This document shows positions 55,850-63,663 of a DNA stretch of 64,000 nucleotides, one piece after another. This DNA comes from Peteryoungia desertarenae (GTDB lineage Bacteria > Pseudomonadota > Alphaproteobacteria > Rhizobiales > Rhizobiaceae). The stretch spans positions 62,001 to 126,000 of the forward strand of contig NZ_CP058351.1 in NCBI RefSeq assembly GCF_005860795.2, read 5' to 3'. How positions within the stretch are numbered: the first letter of the stretch is position 1; every line of letters starts with the position of its first letter. A model generated the notes under the pieces. That model searched no databases, had not been told where the DNA came from, and was given only the letters and a program-made list of their open reading frames with translations. The translations under genes and the position numbers were made by a program.

Positions 55850-55863
55850 GGTCGCCTCTCCTC

Positions 55864-56691
55864 TCACAGGGCCGCAAAAGCGTTGTTTTCAAAGCCGCGG
55901 ATGGCTTCTGCAGTCGCGGTCTGGCACAGATCATCCGCTGCTGGCTCAAGGGCCGCGATCCTCAGGATGCTGACGGGATTGGGGGCATAGACCGGGTTTG
56001 GATCGAGCGGATGCGGGCAATTGGAGAAGCCGACGATCATGTCCATCTCGGCCCGCAGATCGACATAGTCGCCTTCGGACACGAGATCCGGTTTCCACTC
56101 GAACCTGCCATCAGCGTCAACGCGGACGGGTGCGAACAGGGCGAGAGCTGCCGGAATGTCGCGCTTGTCGAGGCCGGCCTTGGTGGCGATCAGCACGAAG
56201 TTGTCGCGGGTGTTGCGCAGTGCCGGACCGTTCTGGCCGGCATATTTCTTCGCGTTCGAGGAGGCTGTCGAGCCGCCCATCAGAACGTCATGGGCGCCGG
56301 AGCTATCCTCGGTGATCGAGAACATGACCTTGCCCATGTCGGAGAAGATGACACGGCCCTTTCCAAGCCCGGTGGTCCACTGCACCTTGACGGTGTCCGG
56401 CAGGTTCATGCGCTCGCTCGGGTCTTCGGCATTCCAGGCGACGACCGACACGGTCGAAAAACCGTCGTCGAGCGCGATGCGCAGCGTCTCGTTCAACTTG
56501 ACGCGGGTCCACCAGTACCAGCCGCCGGGCAGCTTTTCCTGGTGCATGATTTTCTTCGCATCAATTGCGGGTGCAGGCTTGGCGCTCTTTCCCGGCAGCG
56601 CCTTCGGTGCGAATTCCAGCCCTTTCTTCTGATGCTCCTCGTAGCGCGCCCGGTTGGCGGCGATCTCTTCATCGGAACGTCGGATATGCAT
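55864..56691 (-). CDS. cgdA: Carboxyguanidine deiminase subunit CgdA (UAAP1, DUF1989)
   Basis: This 275-residue DUF1989 protein starts MHIRRSDEEIAANRARYEEH. It has the landmarks GGWYWWTRVKLNETLRIALD, MGKVMFSITEDSSGAHDVLM, NTRDNFVLIATKAGLDKRDI and IVGFSNCPHPLDPNPVYAPN. Two starts are possible: the ATG at 56691 has GGAG spaced by six bases, while the ATG at 56697 abuts that site, so 56691 is preferred. It overlaps the ATPase gene by 23 bp. It is the partner of CgdB. Confidence 0.87.
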   Translation of the reverse strand: MHIRRSDEEIAANRARYEEHQKKGLEFAPKALPGKSAKPAPAIDAKKIMHQEKLPGGWYWWTRVKLNETLRIALDDGFSTVSVVAWNAEDPSERMNLPDTVKVQWTTGLGKGRVIFSDMGKVMFSITEDSSGAHDVLMGGSTASSNAKKYAGQNGPALRNTRDNFVLIATKAGLDKRDIPAALALFAPVRVDADGRFEWKPDLVSEGDYVDLRAEMDMIVGFSNCPHPLDPNPVYAPNPVSILRIAALEPAADDLCQTATAEAIRGFENNAFAAL

Positions 56692-57484
56692 TGTCATCTC
56701 CAGTGGTTTCGTTGACCGGGCCGTCCCGGTCGGGGCGAATGAGGGAGGCCTCGCCCGCTCTGCGGGGCGGCCAGATGGCGATGTCGCGGGTGATCGTCGC
56801 GCCGTAGCGGAGCTTTTCCTCCGGGCGGTCGCGGGGGCGCTCGAAGGCGACGACGCGGGTGGCAAGCGTGAAGGCCTCGCGCATGTCATGAGTGACCATG
56901 ACCACGGTCATCGGCGCCTCGTGCCAGAGCGTCTTCATCAGTGTGTGGATTTCAGCCCGAATGCCGGGATCCAGCGCGCCGAAGGGTTCGTCGAGCAGCA
57001 GAACCTTGGGCCGCATGATCAGCGCCTGGGCGAGCGCCAGTCGCTGCTGCATGCCGCCGGAGAGCTGGGCCGGATACTTGTCTTCGGAGCCGGCAAGCCC
57101 GACCGCCGCGATCATGCCGCGGGCCTCTTCCTCGACTGCACGACGGGCGGAGCCGAACAGCCGGGCGGCGAAGCGGGAGGCTTTCAGTTCCTTGCCAAGC
57201 ATGACATTGCCGAGAACGGTCAGATGCGGGAAGACCGAGTAGCGCTGGAAGACGACGCCGCGATCCGGCCCCGGCTCCTTCGGCAAGGCCAGACCATCGA
57301 GCAGGATTTCACCCTTGGTCTGTGTTTCCTGACCAAGAAGCATGCGCAGAAAGGTGGATTTGCCACAGCCGGACGGGCCGACGAGAGCGACAAAAGCTCT
57401 GGATTCGATCTCGATCGAGACATTCTCCAGCACGATCTGGTCGCCATATTCCTTCCAGAGGTTTTTGATGGAGAGGGCGCTCAT
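56669..57484 (-). CDS. Guanidine-associated ABC transporter ATP-binding protein
   Basis: This 271-residue ATPase of the nitrate/taurine type has Walker A VGPSGCGKST, the Q-loop in VVFQRYSVFPHL, the signature LSGGMQQRLALA, Walker B KVLLLDEPFGALD and the H-loop in MVTHDMREAF. It overlaps the permease stop by 4 bp and cgdA by 23 bp. Confidence 0.9.
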   Translation of the reverse strand: MSALSIKNLWKEYGDQIVLENVSIEIESRAFVALVGPSGCGKSTFLRMLLGQETQTKGEILLDGLALPKEPGPDRGVVFQRYSVFPHLTVLGNVMLGKELKASRFAARLFGSARRAVEEEARGMIAAVGLAGSEDKYPAQLSGGMQQRLALAQALIMRPKVLLLDEPFGALDPGIRAEIHTLMKTLWHEAPMTVVMVTHDMREAFTLATRVVAFERPRDRPEEKLRYGATITRDIAIWPPRRAGEASLIRPDRDGPVNETTGDDNAYPTFR

Positions 57485-58299
57485 TTGCCCTTCTCCAGTT
57501 CGGACCAGGGGAAGACCGCGATGCGCAAGCGATCGAGCAGGATGTCGGTGAGGATCGCAAGCAACGTGATCCAGAGCACATAGGGGAAGATGACGTCCAT
57601 CGACAGATAGCGACGGACGAGGAAGATGCGGTAGCCGAGGCCGCTGTCGGAGGAGATCGCTTCGGCCGCGATCAGGAAGAGCCAGGCGGGGCCAAGCTGC
57701 AGGCGGAGCGTGGTGATCAGGCGCGGCAGGATCTGCGGCAGCACGACACGCAGCGCAATCTGCCAGGAGGAGGCCGAGAGCGTTTCGGCCTTGACGATCA
57801 TCTCGCGTGGCAGGGAGATGGCGGTCAGCGCCAGGTCGCGAACCATGATCGGCGCGACGCCGATGACAATCAGCGCGATCTTGGAGGCCTCGCCGAGCCC
57901 CATGACGATGAACAGGATCGGCAGGAGGGCGAGCGGCGGAACCATGGAAATGGCGCCGACAAATGGTGAAAGCGCTGCCCGCGCATAGGGCAGGATACCG
58001 ATGATCAGCCCGAGCAGGAGTGCGATCCCGGTGGCAATGCCAAGCCCTGCTGCAAGGCGTGTCAGGCTTGCGGCGGTGTCTGTCCAGAGTAGATAATCGC
58101 CTGTGCGGACATCAGGCGTGAATGCCATGCGCTGGATGGCATCACCAAGGGCATCCAGGCCCGGCAACAGCTTGTCATTCGGATTGTCTGCCAGCCTTTC
58201 GGCTGACCCGATCATATAGGCGGCAAGCAGCAATATGAAGGGAAGCAACGCCAGTGTGAGACGTGCGCCTTGTCCGGGCTTGGTATTGATCCAGCGCAT
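57481..58299 (-). CDS. Guanidine-associated ABC transporter permease
   Basis: This 272-residue permease has six helices. The first is LTLALLPFILLLAAYMIG. The EAA-like loop (KAETLSASSWQIALRVVLPQ) lies near residue 175. It belongs to the SsuC/TauC type that works with single-permease homodimers. It lies 73 bp downstream of the binding-protein gene, with a stem-loop in the gap. Confidence 0.9.
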   Translation of the reverse strand: MRWINTKPGQGARLTLALLPFILLLAAYMIGSAERLADNPNDKLLPGLDALGDAIQRMAFTPDVRTGDYLLWTDTAASLTRLAAGLGIATGIALLLGLIIGILPYARAALSPFVGAISMVPPLALLPILFIVMGLGEASKIALIVIGVAPIMVRDLALTAISLPREMIVKAETLSASSWQIALRVVLPQILPRLITTLRLQLGPAWLFLIAAEAISSDSGLGYRIFLVRRYLSMDVIFPYVLWITLLAILTDILLDRLRIAVFPWSELEKGK

Positions 58300-58329
58300 C
58301 TGGGCTGATCCTTAAAGGCAAATGGGGAA

Positions 58330-58352
58330 GGGCCGATCTGTCGATGCGGCCC
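58330..58352 (-). other. Stem-loop between binding-protein and permease genes
   Basis: Arms GGGCCG and CGGCCC (58330-58335 and 58347-58352) enclose 11 bases in the 73-bp gap. It may stabilise the upstream mRNA and give more binding protein than permease. Confidence 0.4.
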
Positions 58353-58372
58353 CACCATCTGGCTGTCCTTGC

Positions 58373-59446
58373 TCAGAGTTCACCCTTGGCGGCCATGTCC
58401 ATGTAGGATGTCGTGAAACGGAACTTCACATTGGCCGTGTCTCCAAGGACAGATCCATCCGGCATTTCGATGCCGATGACATCGGCCGAGGGCGCGCCGC
58501 TTCCCAGAAGACCCTTCTCGAACAGGAAGTTGCGGACAAGGTCCATGGTTTTTGGAAGCTCGGGCGAAGCGGTGAAGGCGACAGCATCGGCCGGCTTGTC
58601 GAAGAGCTTGGTTGCGGCCATCTGCGCCTCGAAGCCGGCGAGGTCGGTTCCGGAAGCAGCCCCCATCGCGGTCCGTGCAGCGGCACCTTCGGGCGTGTCT
58701 GCGGTCATGATCGCCATGGTTTCATACCAGATCCCGGCCAGTGCCTTGCCGAAATCCGGATTGGCATTCAAGACCTCGGTATTGGCGACCATCAGGTCGA
58801 TGATTTCGCCCGGAATCTGCGAGCTGTCAAAGACCTTGTTGGCGGAAGGTTCCTCCAGGATGGTCGAAACAAGCGGGTTCCATGTGACAACGGCTGTGAC
58901 ATCAGGAGTCTGATAGGCGGCGACCATGTCGGCATCCGAAGTATTGACCACCTTCACATCGCGTTCCGAAAGACCGATGCTGTCCAGGGCTCGCGCCAAA
59001 AGATAATGCGAGACCGAAAACTCCACGAGGTTGATGTTCTGGCCCTTGACCTCCTCAAGCGATGTCTTGTCCTTGAGGATCAGGGCATCATTGCCGTTGG
59101 AAAAGTCCCCGACGATGACAGCGGTCGTGTCGACGCCACCGGCTGCCGGAATGGAAAGCCCGTCCATATTGGTGAGCGTCACCGCATCATAAGCACCGGC
59201 GGTATACTGGTTCATCGACTCCACATAGTCGTTGAACTGTGTCACCTCGATCGTGATTCCGTATTTGTCGGCCCACTTCTTCACGATGCCGGTGTCATTG
59301 GCATAACCCCAGGGCATCCAGCCGACATAGATCGACCAGGCGACCTTGAAATCTGTCTTCTGTTGCGCTTGTGCAGTCGACAAACCCGACAGTGCCACGG
59401 TCGCGCTCAGGAGCGAGATGGATAGAAATCGCGAAAAAGTCTGCAT
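58373..59446 (-). CDS. Guanidine-associated ABC transporter substrate-binding protein
   Basis: This 357-residue periplasmic protein has a signal peptide (MQTFSRFLSISLLSATVALS, cleavage near TAQA). The mature part begins KVAWSIYVGWMPWGYANDTG, as in the nitrate/taurine binding family. Two starts are possible: ATG 59446 with GGGG spaced by seven bases, and ATG 59452, which is too close to it. It is the first gene behind the guanidine-I riboswitch, so guanidine is the likely ligand. Confidence 0.87.
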   Translation of the reverse strand: MQTFSRFLSISLLSATVALSGLSTAQAQQKTDFKVAWSIYVGWMPWGYANDTGIVKKWADKYGITIEVTQFNDYVESMNQYTAGAYDAVTLTNMDGLSIPAAGGVDTTAVIVGDFSNGNDALILKDKTSLEEVKGQNINLVEFSVSHYLLARALDSIGLSERDVKVVNTSDADMVAAYQTPDVTAVVTWNPLVSTILEEPSANKVFDSSQIPGEIIDLMVANTEVLNANPDFGKALAGIWYETMAIMTADTPEGAAARTAMGAASGTDLAGFEAQMAATKLFDKPADAVAFTASPELPKTMDLVRNFLFEKGLLGSGAPSADVIGIEMPDGSVLGDTANVKFRFTTSYMDMAAKGEL

Positions 59447-59452
59447 GTTCAT

Positions 59453-59509
59453 TCCCCTTCTGGCTTTTCGAGAAGGGATCGGCATCGACCATCGCGCCGC
59501 CAATCCCTT
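59453..59509 (-). promoter_or_regulatory. Riboswitch expression platform with Shine-Dalgarno sequestration
   Basis: On the minus strand, TCCCTTCT (59478-59471) pairs with AGAAGGGGA (59461-59453), enclosing nine bases and burying the ribosome binding site. The alternative partner AAGGGAT (59509-59503), just 3' of the aptamer, can pair with ATCCCTT (59479-59473) and free the site. These exclusive pairings give a simple translational switch. Confidence 0.65.
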
Positions 59510-59518
59510 GGCTTACGA

Positions 59519-59622
59519 GGTCTCCCGGGCTTTTGTCCCGCCGTGCATCCGGAAGGGATGTCTCCCCCGCCGGTGGCAGCTCTCGGACCAGCCATGCAAA
59601 ACGCACCGGAACCCTAGCCGCC
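59519..59622 (-). promoter_or_regulatory. Guanidine-I riboswitch aptamer (ykkC class)
   Basis: Minus-strand reading from about 59622 shows the conserved ykkC elements in order: CTAGGGTTCCG, then GGTCCGAGAG, then ACGGCGGGACAAAAGCCCGG followed by GAGA. The helices are closed by GC-rich variable stems. This class binds guanidinium and turns on guanidine exporters, carboxylases and transporters. It precedes the guanidine transport and degradation operon, and its predicted platform overlaps that operon's ribosome binding site. Confidence 0.9.
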
Positions 59623-59892
59623 AAACTCTGAATCTAGTGAAGCAAGTGCCATGCCAGTCCGTCAATCGGCGCTGGAGCCCCGGCATCTGAGGGTCCAGGG
59701 TCGGCTGGTGACTGGAAATGCGGCAAAGTGGTGAGCGCTGAGCCCAATCAAGAGGCAGTCTTGAATGGGCTGGATCGGTCCATCTATCAGAATACACCGA
59801 TACGCATTCCACCAATCAGGACCACGCGTCGATCGCTTTTCACACTGCATCCTGAACAGCCATCAGAAGCGTGGTGTCCATCAGGTCAAGGT

Positions 59893-60615
59893 TTAAACCC
59901 TGTGCTTCTGCCATCTTGCATAGGCTTCCAGGCATTCCTCGCGCGTCGGCGGATAAAGGCCGATCACGGGATCGCCGGCCATCACTCTTTCCAGCACGAA
60001 GGCTTCGAAATCCTCCATCCCGAGGCATTCGTCGGCGATTTCCTCTGCAAGATGTGCGGGAATGACCATGACACCGTCCCGGTCACCGACAAGGACATCG
60101 CCGGGAAAAACGGCGACCTGACCACAGGCGATCGGGACATTGATATCAATCGCCTCGTGATGGGTCAGGTTGGTCGGTGCCGAGGGTCTTGCGAAATAGG
60201 CTGGCATATCAAGGGCGGCGATGCCTTCGGCATCGCGAAAACCGCCATCGGAGACAACGCCTGCCGCTCCCCTCAGCGCCAGTCTCGTAATGAGGATCGA
60301 ACCTGCTGTTGCAGCCCGCGCATCCTGGCGGCCATCCATGACCAGCACGTGACCTTCTGGACATGATTCGATGGCGACACGCTGCGGATGATCGGGATCT
60401 CGGAACACCGTGATCGGGTTTCGATCTTCGCGCGCGGGAATATAGCGAAGGGTAAAGGCCTGGCCCACCATGTTGTCTGGTTTCGCAGAGACCGGCACCA
60501 CGCCCTGGATGAACTGGTTTCGGAGATTGCGCTTGTACAGAGCCGTCGCGATGGAGGCTGTCGAGGTCTTCTTGAACTTGGCGCGGGTGGTATCGGACAG
60601 GACATAGTCGTTCAT
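59893..60615 (-). CDS. RraA family protein (aldolase/dimethylmenaquinone methyltransferase-like)
   Basis: This 240-residue protein has the RraA fold: TASIATALYKRNLRNQFIQG, GQAFTLRYIP, RAATAGSILITRLALRGAAG, VVSDGGFRDAE, FPGDVLVGDRDGVMVIPAHL. Residues R and D in the GGFRD motif bind metal and substrate in 4-hydroxy-4-methyl-2-oxoglutarate aldolases. Downstream of a sugar-acid dehydratase it may cleave the keto-acid product; several RraA-like proteins act this way. It lies 12 bp after the dehydratase. Confidence 0.8.
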   Translation of the reverse strand: MNDYVLSDTTRAKFKKTSTASIATALYKRNLRNQFIQGVVPVSAKPDNMVGQAFTLRYIPAREDRNPITVFRDPDHPQRVAIESCPEGHVLVMDGRQDARAATAGSILITRLALRGAAGVVSDGGFRDAEGIAALDMPAYFARPSAPTNLTHHEAIDINVPIACGQVAVFPGDVLVGDRDGVMVIPAHLAEEIADECLGMEDFEAFVLERVMAGDPVIGLYPPTREECLEAYARWQKHRV

Positions 60616-60627
60616 GATGATCCTCGC

Positions 60628-62361
60628 TCAATAAATGTCGGGTTCGCCGGCGGCCCGGCCAAAATCGGTTTGCAGGAAATCGAAATCACAGCCTTGGTCA
60701 GCCTGGGTGACATGTTTCGAAAACAGCCATCCCCAACCCCGTTCGTAGCGTGGCTCGGGCGCACGCCACTGTGCCTTGCGCTGCGAAAGTTCGGCGTCAT
60801 CGACCAGCATGTCGAGGCGACGGTTGGGGATGTCCAGTCGAACCGCGTCGCCGGTCTTGAGAAGTGCCAGGGGGCCTCCAATGAAGCTTTCGGGCGAGAC
60901 ATGGAGGACACAGGCACCGTAGGAGGTGCCCGACATCCGTGCGTCGGAAATCCTGAGCATGTCCCGATGTCCTTGCTTGATCAGTGCCTTCGGGATGGGC
61001 AGCATCCCCCATTCGGGGAAACCTGGACCACCAAGGGGTCCGGCATTGCGAAGGACCATGACGTGATCCGGCGTCACGTGGAGGTTTTCATCTTCGACCG
61101 CGGCCTTCATCTCCGGATAGCTGTCGAAAACCAGTGCCGGGCCTTCATGGACATGGAAGCGCGGGTCGCAGGCGGCAGGCTTTATGACAGCTCCGTTGGG
61201 ACACAGGTTGCCGCGCAAAACCGCCAGCGAGCCCTCGTGATAGACCGGATTGGACAGCGGGCGGATCACATCTTGATTGTAAACCTCGGCTCCCTCGATG
61301 TTTTCGCCAAGGGTGCGTCCATTGACAGTCAGGGCAGAACAGTCGAGCCGTTCTCTGAGCTGGTTCATCAGCGCGCGCAATCCGCCGGCATAATAGAAAT
61401 CCTCCATCAGATAGCCCTTGCCCGCCGGTCGCACATTGGCAATGAGCGGCGTTGTGCGTCCGAGTTCGTCAAGGTCATCCAGAGTGAGCCGAATGCCTGC
61501 GCGTTTGGCAATGGCAATGAGGTGGACCACGGCATTGGTGGAACAACCGGTGGCCATGGCAACGGTGGCTGCATTCCGGCAGGCGGCTTCGGTGATGATC
61601 CGGTCAAGTGTCAGGTCGTCCCAGACCATCTCGACAATGCGTCTTCCGCAGGCCGACGCCATGCGGTGATGGTTTGAATCGACCGCCGGTATGGACGAGG
61701 CACCGGGCAGGGTCAGTCCCATTGCCTCGGCGATTGCCGTCATCGTGCTGGCTGTTCCCATGGTCATGCAGGTTCCGGCGGACCGGGCAATGCCGCTCTG
61801 GATCCCCACCCAGTCCTGGTCTGACAGATTGCCTGCCCGACGCTCATCCCAGTATTTCCAGGCGTCGGATCCCGAGCCAAGCGTCTTTCCGGCAAAATTG
61901 CCACGGATCATCGGTCCGGCTGGCACATAGATGGCCGGTACGCCTGCAGATATCGCACCCAGAACAAGGCCTGGCGTCGTCTTGTCGCAACCGCCCATCA
62001 GCACCACCCCGTCGAGAGGATGGCAGCGGATCATCTCCTCCGTCTCGATCGCGAGCATATTGCGAAACAGCATGGATGTCGGCTTCATATTGCTCTCATC
62101 GACCGAGAGCGAAGGCATCTGGACGGGGAAGCCACCTGCCTGGAGGACCCCGCGCTTCACATCCTGGACGCGCTCGGGAAAATGGGCATGGCACGTGTTC
62201 AATTCGGACCAGGTGTCCATGATCCCGATGACTGGCCGACCGCGAAACTCTTCCTCGGCATAGCCAAGCTGCATCAGCCGCGAGCGATGACCCATGCTGC
62301 GCAGATCATCGGGTTCAAACCATCGGGCTGATCGAAGACTTTCAGGTGTTTTCCGTCTCAT
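60628..62361 (-). CDS. IlvD/Edd-family dehydratase, L-arabonate dehydratase-like
   Basis: This 577-residue enzyme has the three cysteine motifs of iron-sulfur sugar-acid dehydratases: TWSELNTCHAHFPE, VLMGGCDKTTPGLVLGA and GTCMTMGTASTMTAIAEAMG. Further blocks are ATGCSTNAVVHLIAIAKRAG and the C-terminal RISDARMSGTSYG. The ATG at 62361 follows GGAAG. Its relatives act on L-arabonate, D-fuconate or galactonate. It is divergent from a TRAP transporter, and the operator pair between them suggests joint induction by the substrate. Confidence 0.87.
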   Translation of the reverse strand: MRRKTPESLRSARWFEPDDLRSMGHRSRLMQLGYAEEEFRGRPVIGIMDTWSELNTCHAHFPERVQDVKRGVLQAGGFPVQMPSLSVDESNMKPTSMLFRNMLAIETEEMIRCHPLDGVVLMGGCDKTTPGLVLGAISAGVPAIYVPAGPMIRGNFAGKTLGSGSDAWKYWDERRAGNLSDQDWVGIQSGIARSAGTCMTMGTASTMTAIAEAMGLTLPGASSIPAVDSNHHRMASACGRRIVEMVWDDLTLDRIITEAACRNAATVAMATGCSTNAVVHLIAIAKRAGIRLTLDDLDELGRTTPLIANVRPAGKGYLMEDFYYAGGLRALMNQLRERLDCSALTVNGRTLGENIEGAEVYNQDVIRPLSNPVYHEGSLAVLRGNLCPNGAVIKPAACDPRFHVHEGPALVFDSYPEMKAAVEDENLHVTPDHVMVLRNAGPLGGPGFPEWGMLPIPKALIKQGHRDMLRISDARMSGTSYGACVLHVSPESFIGGPLALLKTGDAVRLDIPNRRLDMLVDDAELSQRKAQWRAPEPRYERGWGWLFSKHVTQADQGCDFDFLQTDFGRAAGEPDIY

Positions 62362-62465
62362 GTCATCTTCCGCTTCTATGCGCATCGGCGAGGGTCTTGC
62401 TGCTTCGCCCTTGGCGACCCTTTTTGGCCCATGCCTGATGCCGGGCTGCCCATGCATTCAAGAGA

Positions 62466-62493
62466 GAAATGCACTGATGCATCAGTGCATTTC
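62466..62493. promoter_or_regulatory. 28-bp perfect palindrome, operator 1
   Basis: A perfect 28-bp palindrome with central ACTGATGCATCAGT (62473-62486). It lies 105 bp upstream of the dehydratase start, between the divergent genes. The core matches operator 2 at 62574-62585. Confidence 0.7.
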
Positions 62494-62567
62494 TTGTTAT
62501 CTCTACGCAGAGGTTGACTGCAGATGCAAGAGGGCGTTTAGAAAATTTCATCGATTTCAGTATCTTG

Positions 62568-62596
62568 TTGACACTAATGCATTAGCGCAATAGTGT
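62568..62596 (+). promoter_or_regulatory. Sigma-70 promoter of the TRAP operon containing operator 2
   Basis: TTGACA (62568-62573), exactly 17 bases, TAGTGT (62591-62596). The spacer begins with the perfect palindrome CTAATGCATTAG (62574-62585), which shares the ATGCAT core with operator 1. A repressor bound here would block the polymerase. Confidence 0.72.
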
Positions 62597-62620
62597 CGGC
62601 CCACGGCTGGAGGAGCCGCC

Positions 62621-63613
62621 ATGTTTTGGAGGAAAGTTATGAGAGTAATTACATTAGGTTTTTTGGCGGCCGTTTCAGGCCTCATCTCCGCACTGCCATT
62701 GGCTGCTGCCGATTACACGCTGAGCATCAATACGGCTCTGACAACGGATGATCCGCTCTACAAGGGGCTTGAGAGTTTCCGCGATTCTGTGGCGACCCGC
62801 AGCAACGGTGTTCTGGAAATCAAGCTCTTCCCGAACTCGCAGCTCGGCCCCGACGAGGACGTGCTCGAGCAGGCGCGGGCTGGGGTGCCTGTTGCCGTCG
62901 TCGTTGATGGAGGCCGACTTGCGGTGTTCCAGAAGGAATTTGGTGTTCTTGGCGCGCCCTATCTCGCTTCTGGCTATGAGGGTATGCGCAAGGTTGTTAC
63001 CGATCCGGTTTTCGAGGAATGGGTATCTGCTCTGCGTCAAGCCTCCGGCCACCAGATCCTGTCATTCAATTGGTGGCAGGGGGAGCGTCACTTGTGGACG
63101 AAGGAGCCGGTCACGACGCCGGCCGATCTGTCAGGAAACCGTATGCGGACGCCGGGCGCTCCTGTCTGGGTTGAGACCATCAAGGCCATGGGCGCAACGC
63201 CCACACCGATGCCCTTTGCCGAGGTTTACTCGGCGCTTCAGCAAAATGTCATCGATTCTGCAGAGGCGCAGCTCCCGGCGGGGAAGGGGGCCAAGCTGTT
63301 TGAAGTCACCAGCGTCCTGACCAAGACTGGGCACATCAACCTGATCACCGGCTTGGTGACAAGTGCGGCCTGGTTTGACAGTCTTCCGACAGATCTTCAG
63401 GTCATGCTGCGTGAAGAGGCGTTGAAAGCTGGCGACGTTGCATCCTACGGAACCCGCGACGTGCTTGCCCGCATCGAAGAGGAGCTGAAAGCTGGCGGCA
63501 TGACGATCGCCGAGATCGATGTAACGCCATTCCGAGAGGCGACAGCGAGTGTCTATGATGTTTTGGGCTATGCCGACCTTCGTGACAAGCTGCAGGCGAT
63601 TGCAGCGCAATAA
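62621..63613 (+). CDS. dctP: TRAP transporter substrate-binding protein DctP
   Basis: This 330-residue receptor has a signal peptide (MRVITLGFLAAVSGLISALP, cleavage near LAAA). DctP features follow: NTALTTDDPLYKGLESFRDS, ELKLFPNSQLG-like EIKLFPNSQLGPDEDVLEQA, GNRMRTPGAPVWVETIKAMG and FAEVYSALQQNVIDSAEAQL. Two starts have strong ribosome binding sites: ATG 62621 (GGAGG, seven bases) and ATG 62639 (GGAGGAAAG). The second gives the more usual signal peptide. It is the first gene of the divergent operon. Confidence 0.88.
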   Translation: MFWRKVMRVITLGFLAAVSGLISALPLAAADYTLSINTALTTDDPLYKGLESFRDSVATRSNGVLEIKLFPNSQLGPDEDVLEQARAGVPVAVVVDGGRLAVFQKEFGVLGAPYLASGYEGMRKVVTDPVFEEWVSALRQASGHQILSFNWWQGERHLWTKEPVTTPADLSGNRMRTPGAPVWVETIKAMGATPTPMPFAEVYSALQQNVIDSAEAQLPAGKGAKLFEVTSVLTKTGHINLITGLVTSAAWFDSLPTDLQVMLREEALKAGDVASYGTRDVLARIEEELKAGGMTIAEIDVTPFREATASVYDVLGYADLRDKLQAIAAQ

Positions 63614-63623
63614 CTAATCGGCG

Positions 63624-63645
63624 GGGGCCTCAAGGCCCCTGTTTT
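63624..63645 (+). terminator. Attenuator-like hairpin between dctP and dctQ
   Basis: Stem GGGGCCT / AGGCCCC with a 2-base loop is followed by TGTTTTC. Because dctQ follows on the same strand, it is probably partial and lowers expression of the permease genes relative to dctP. Confidence 0.55.
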
Positions 63646-63663
63646 CTCATTTCAGGGTCTCCC

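Noticed and set aside
59702..59892. Plus-strand frame downstream of the riboswitch
   Set aside because: No ribosome binding site or family resemblance; the rest of the frame is antisense to the RraA gene.
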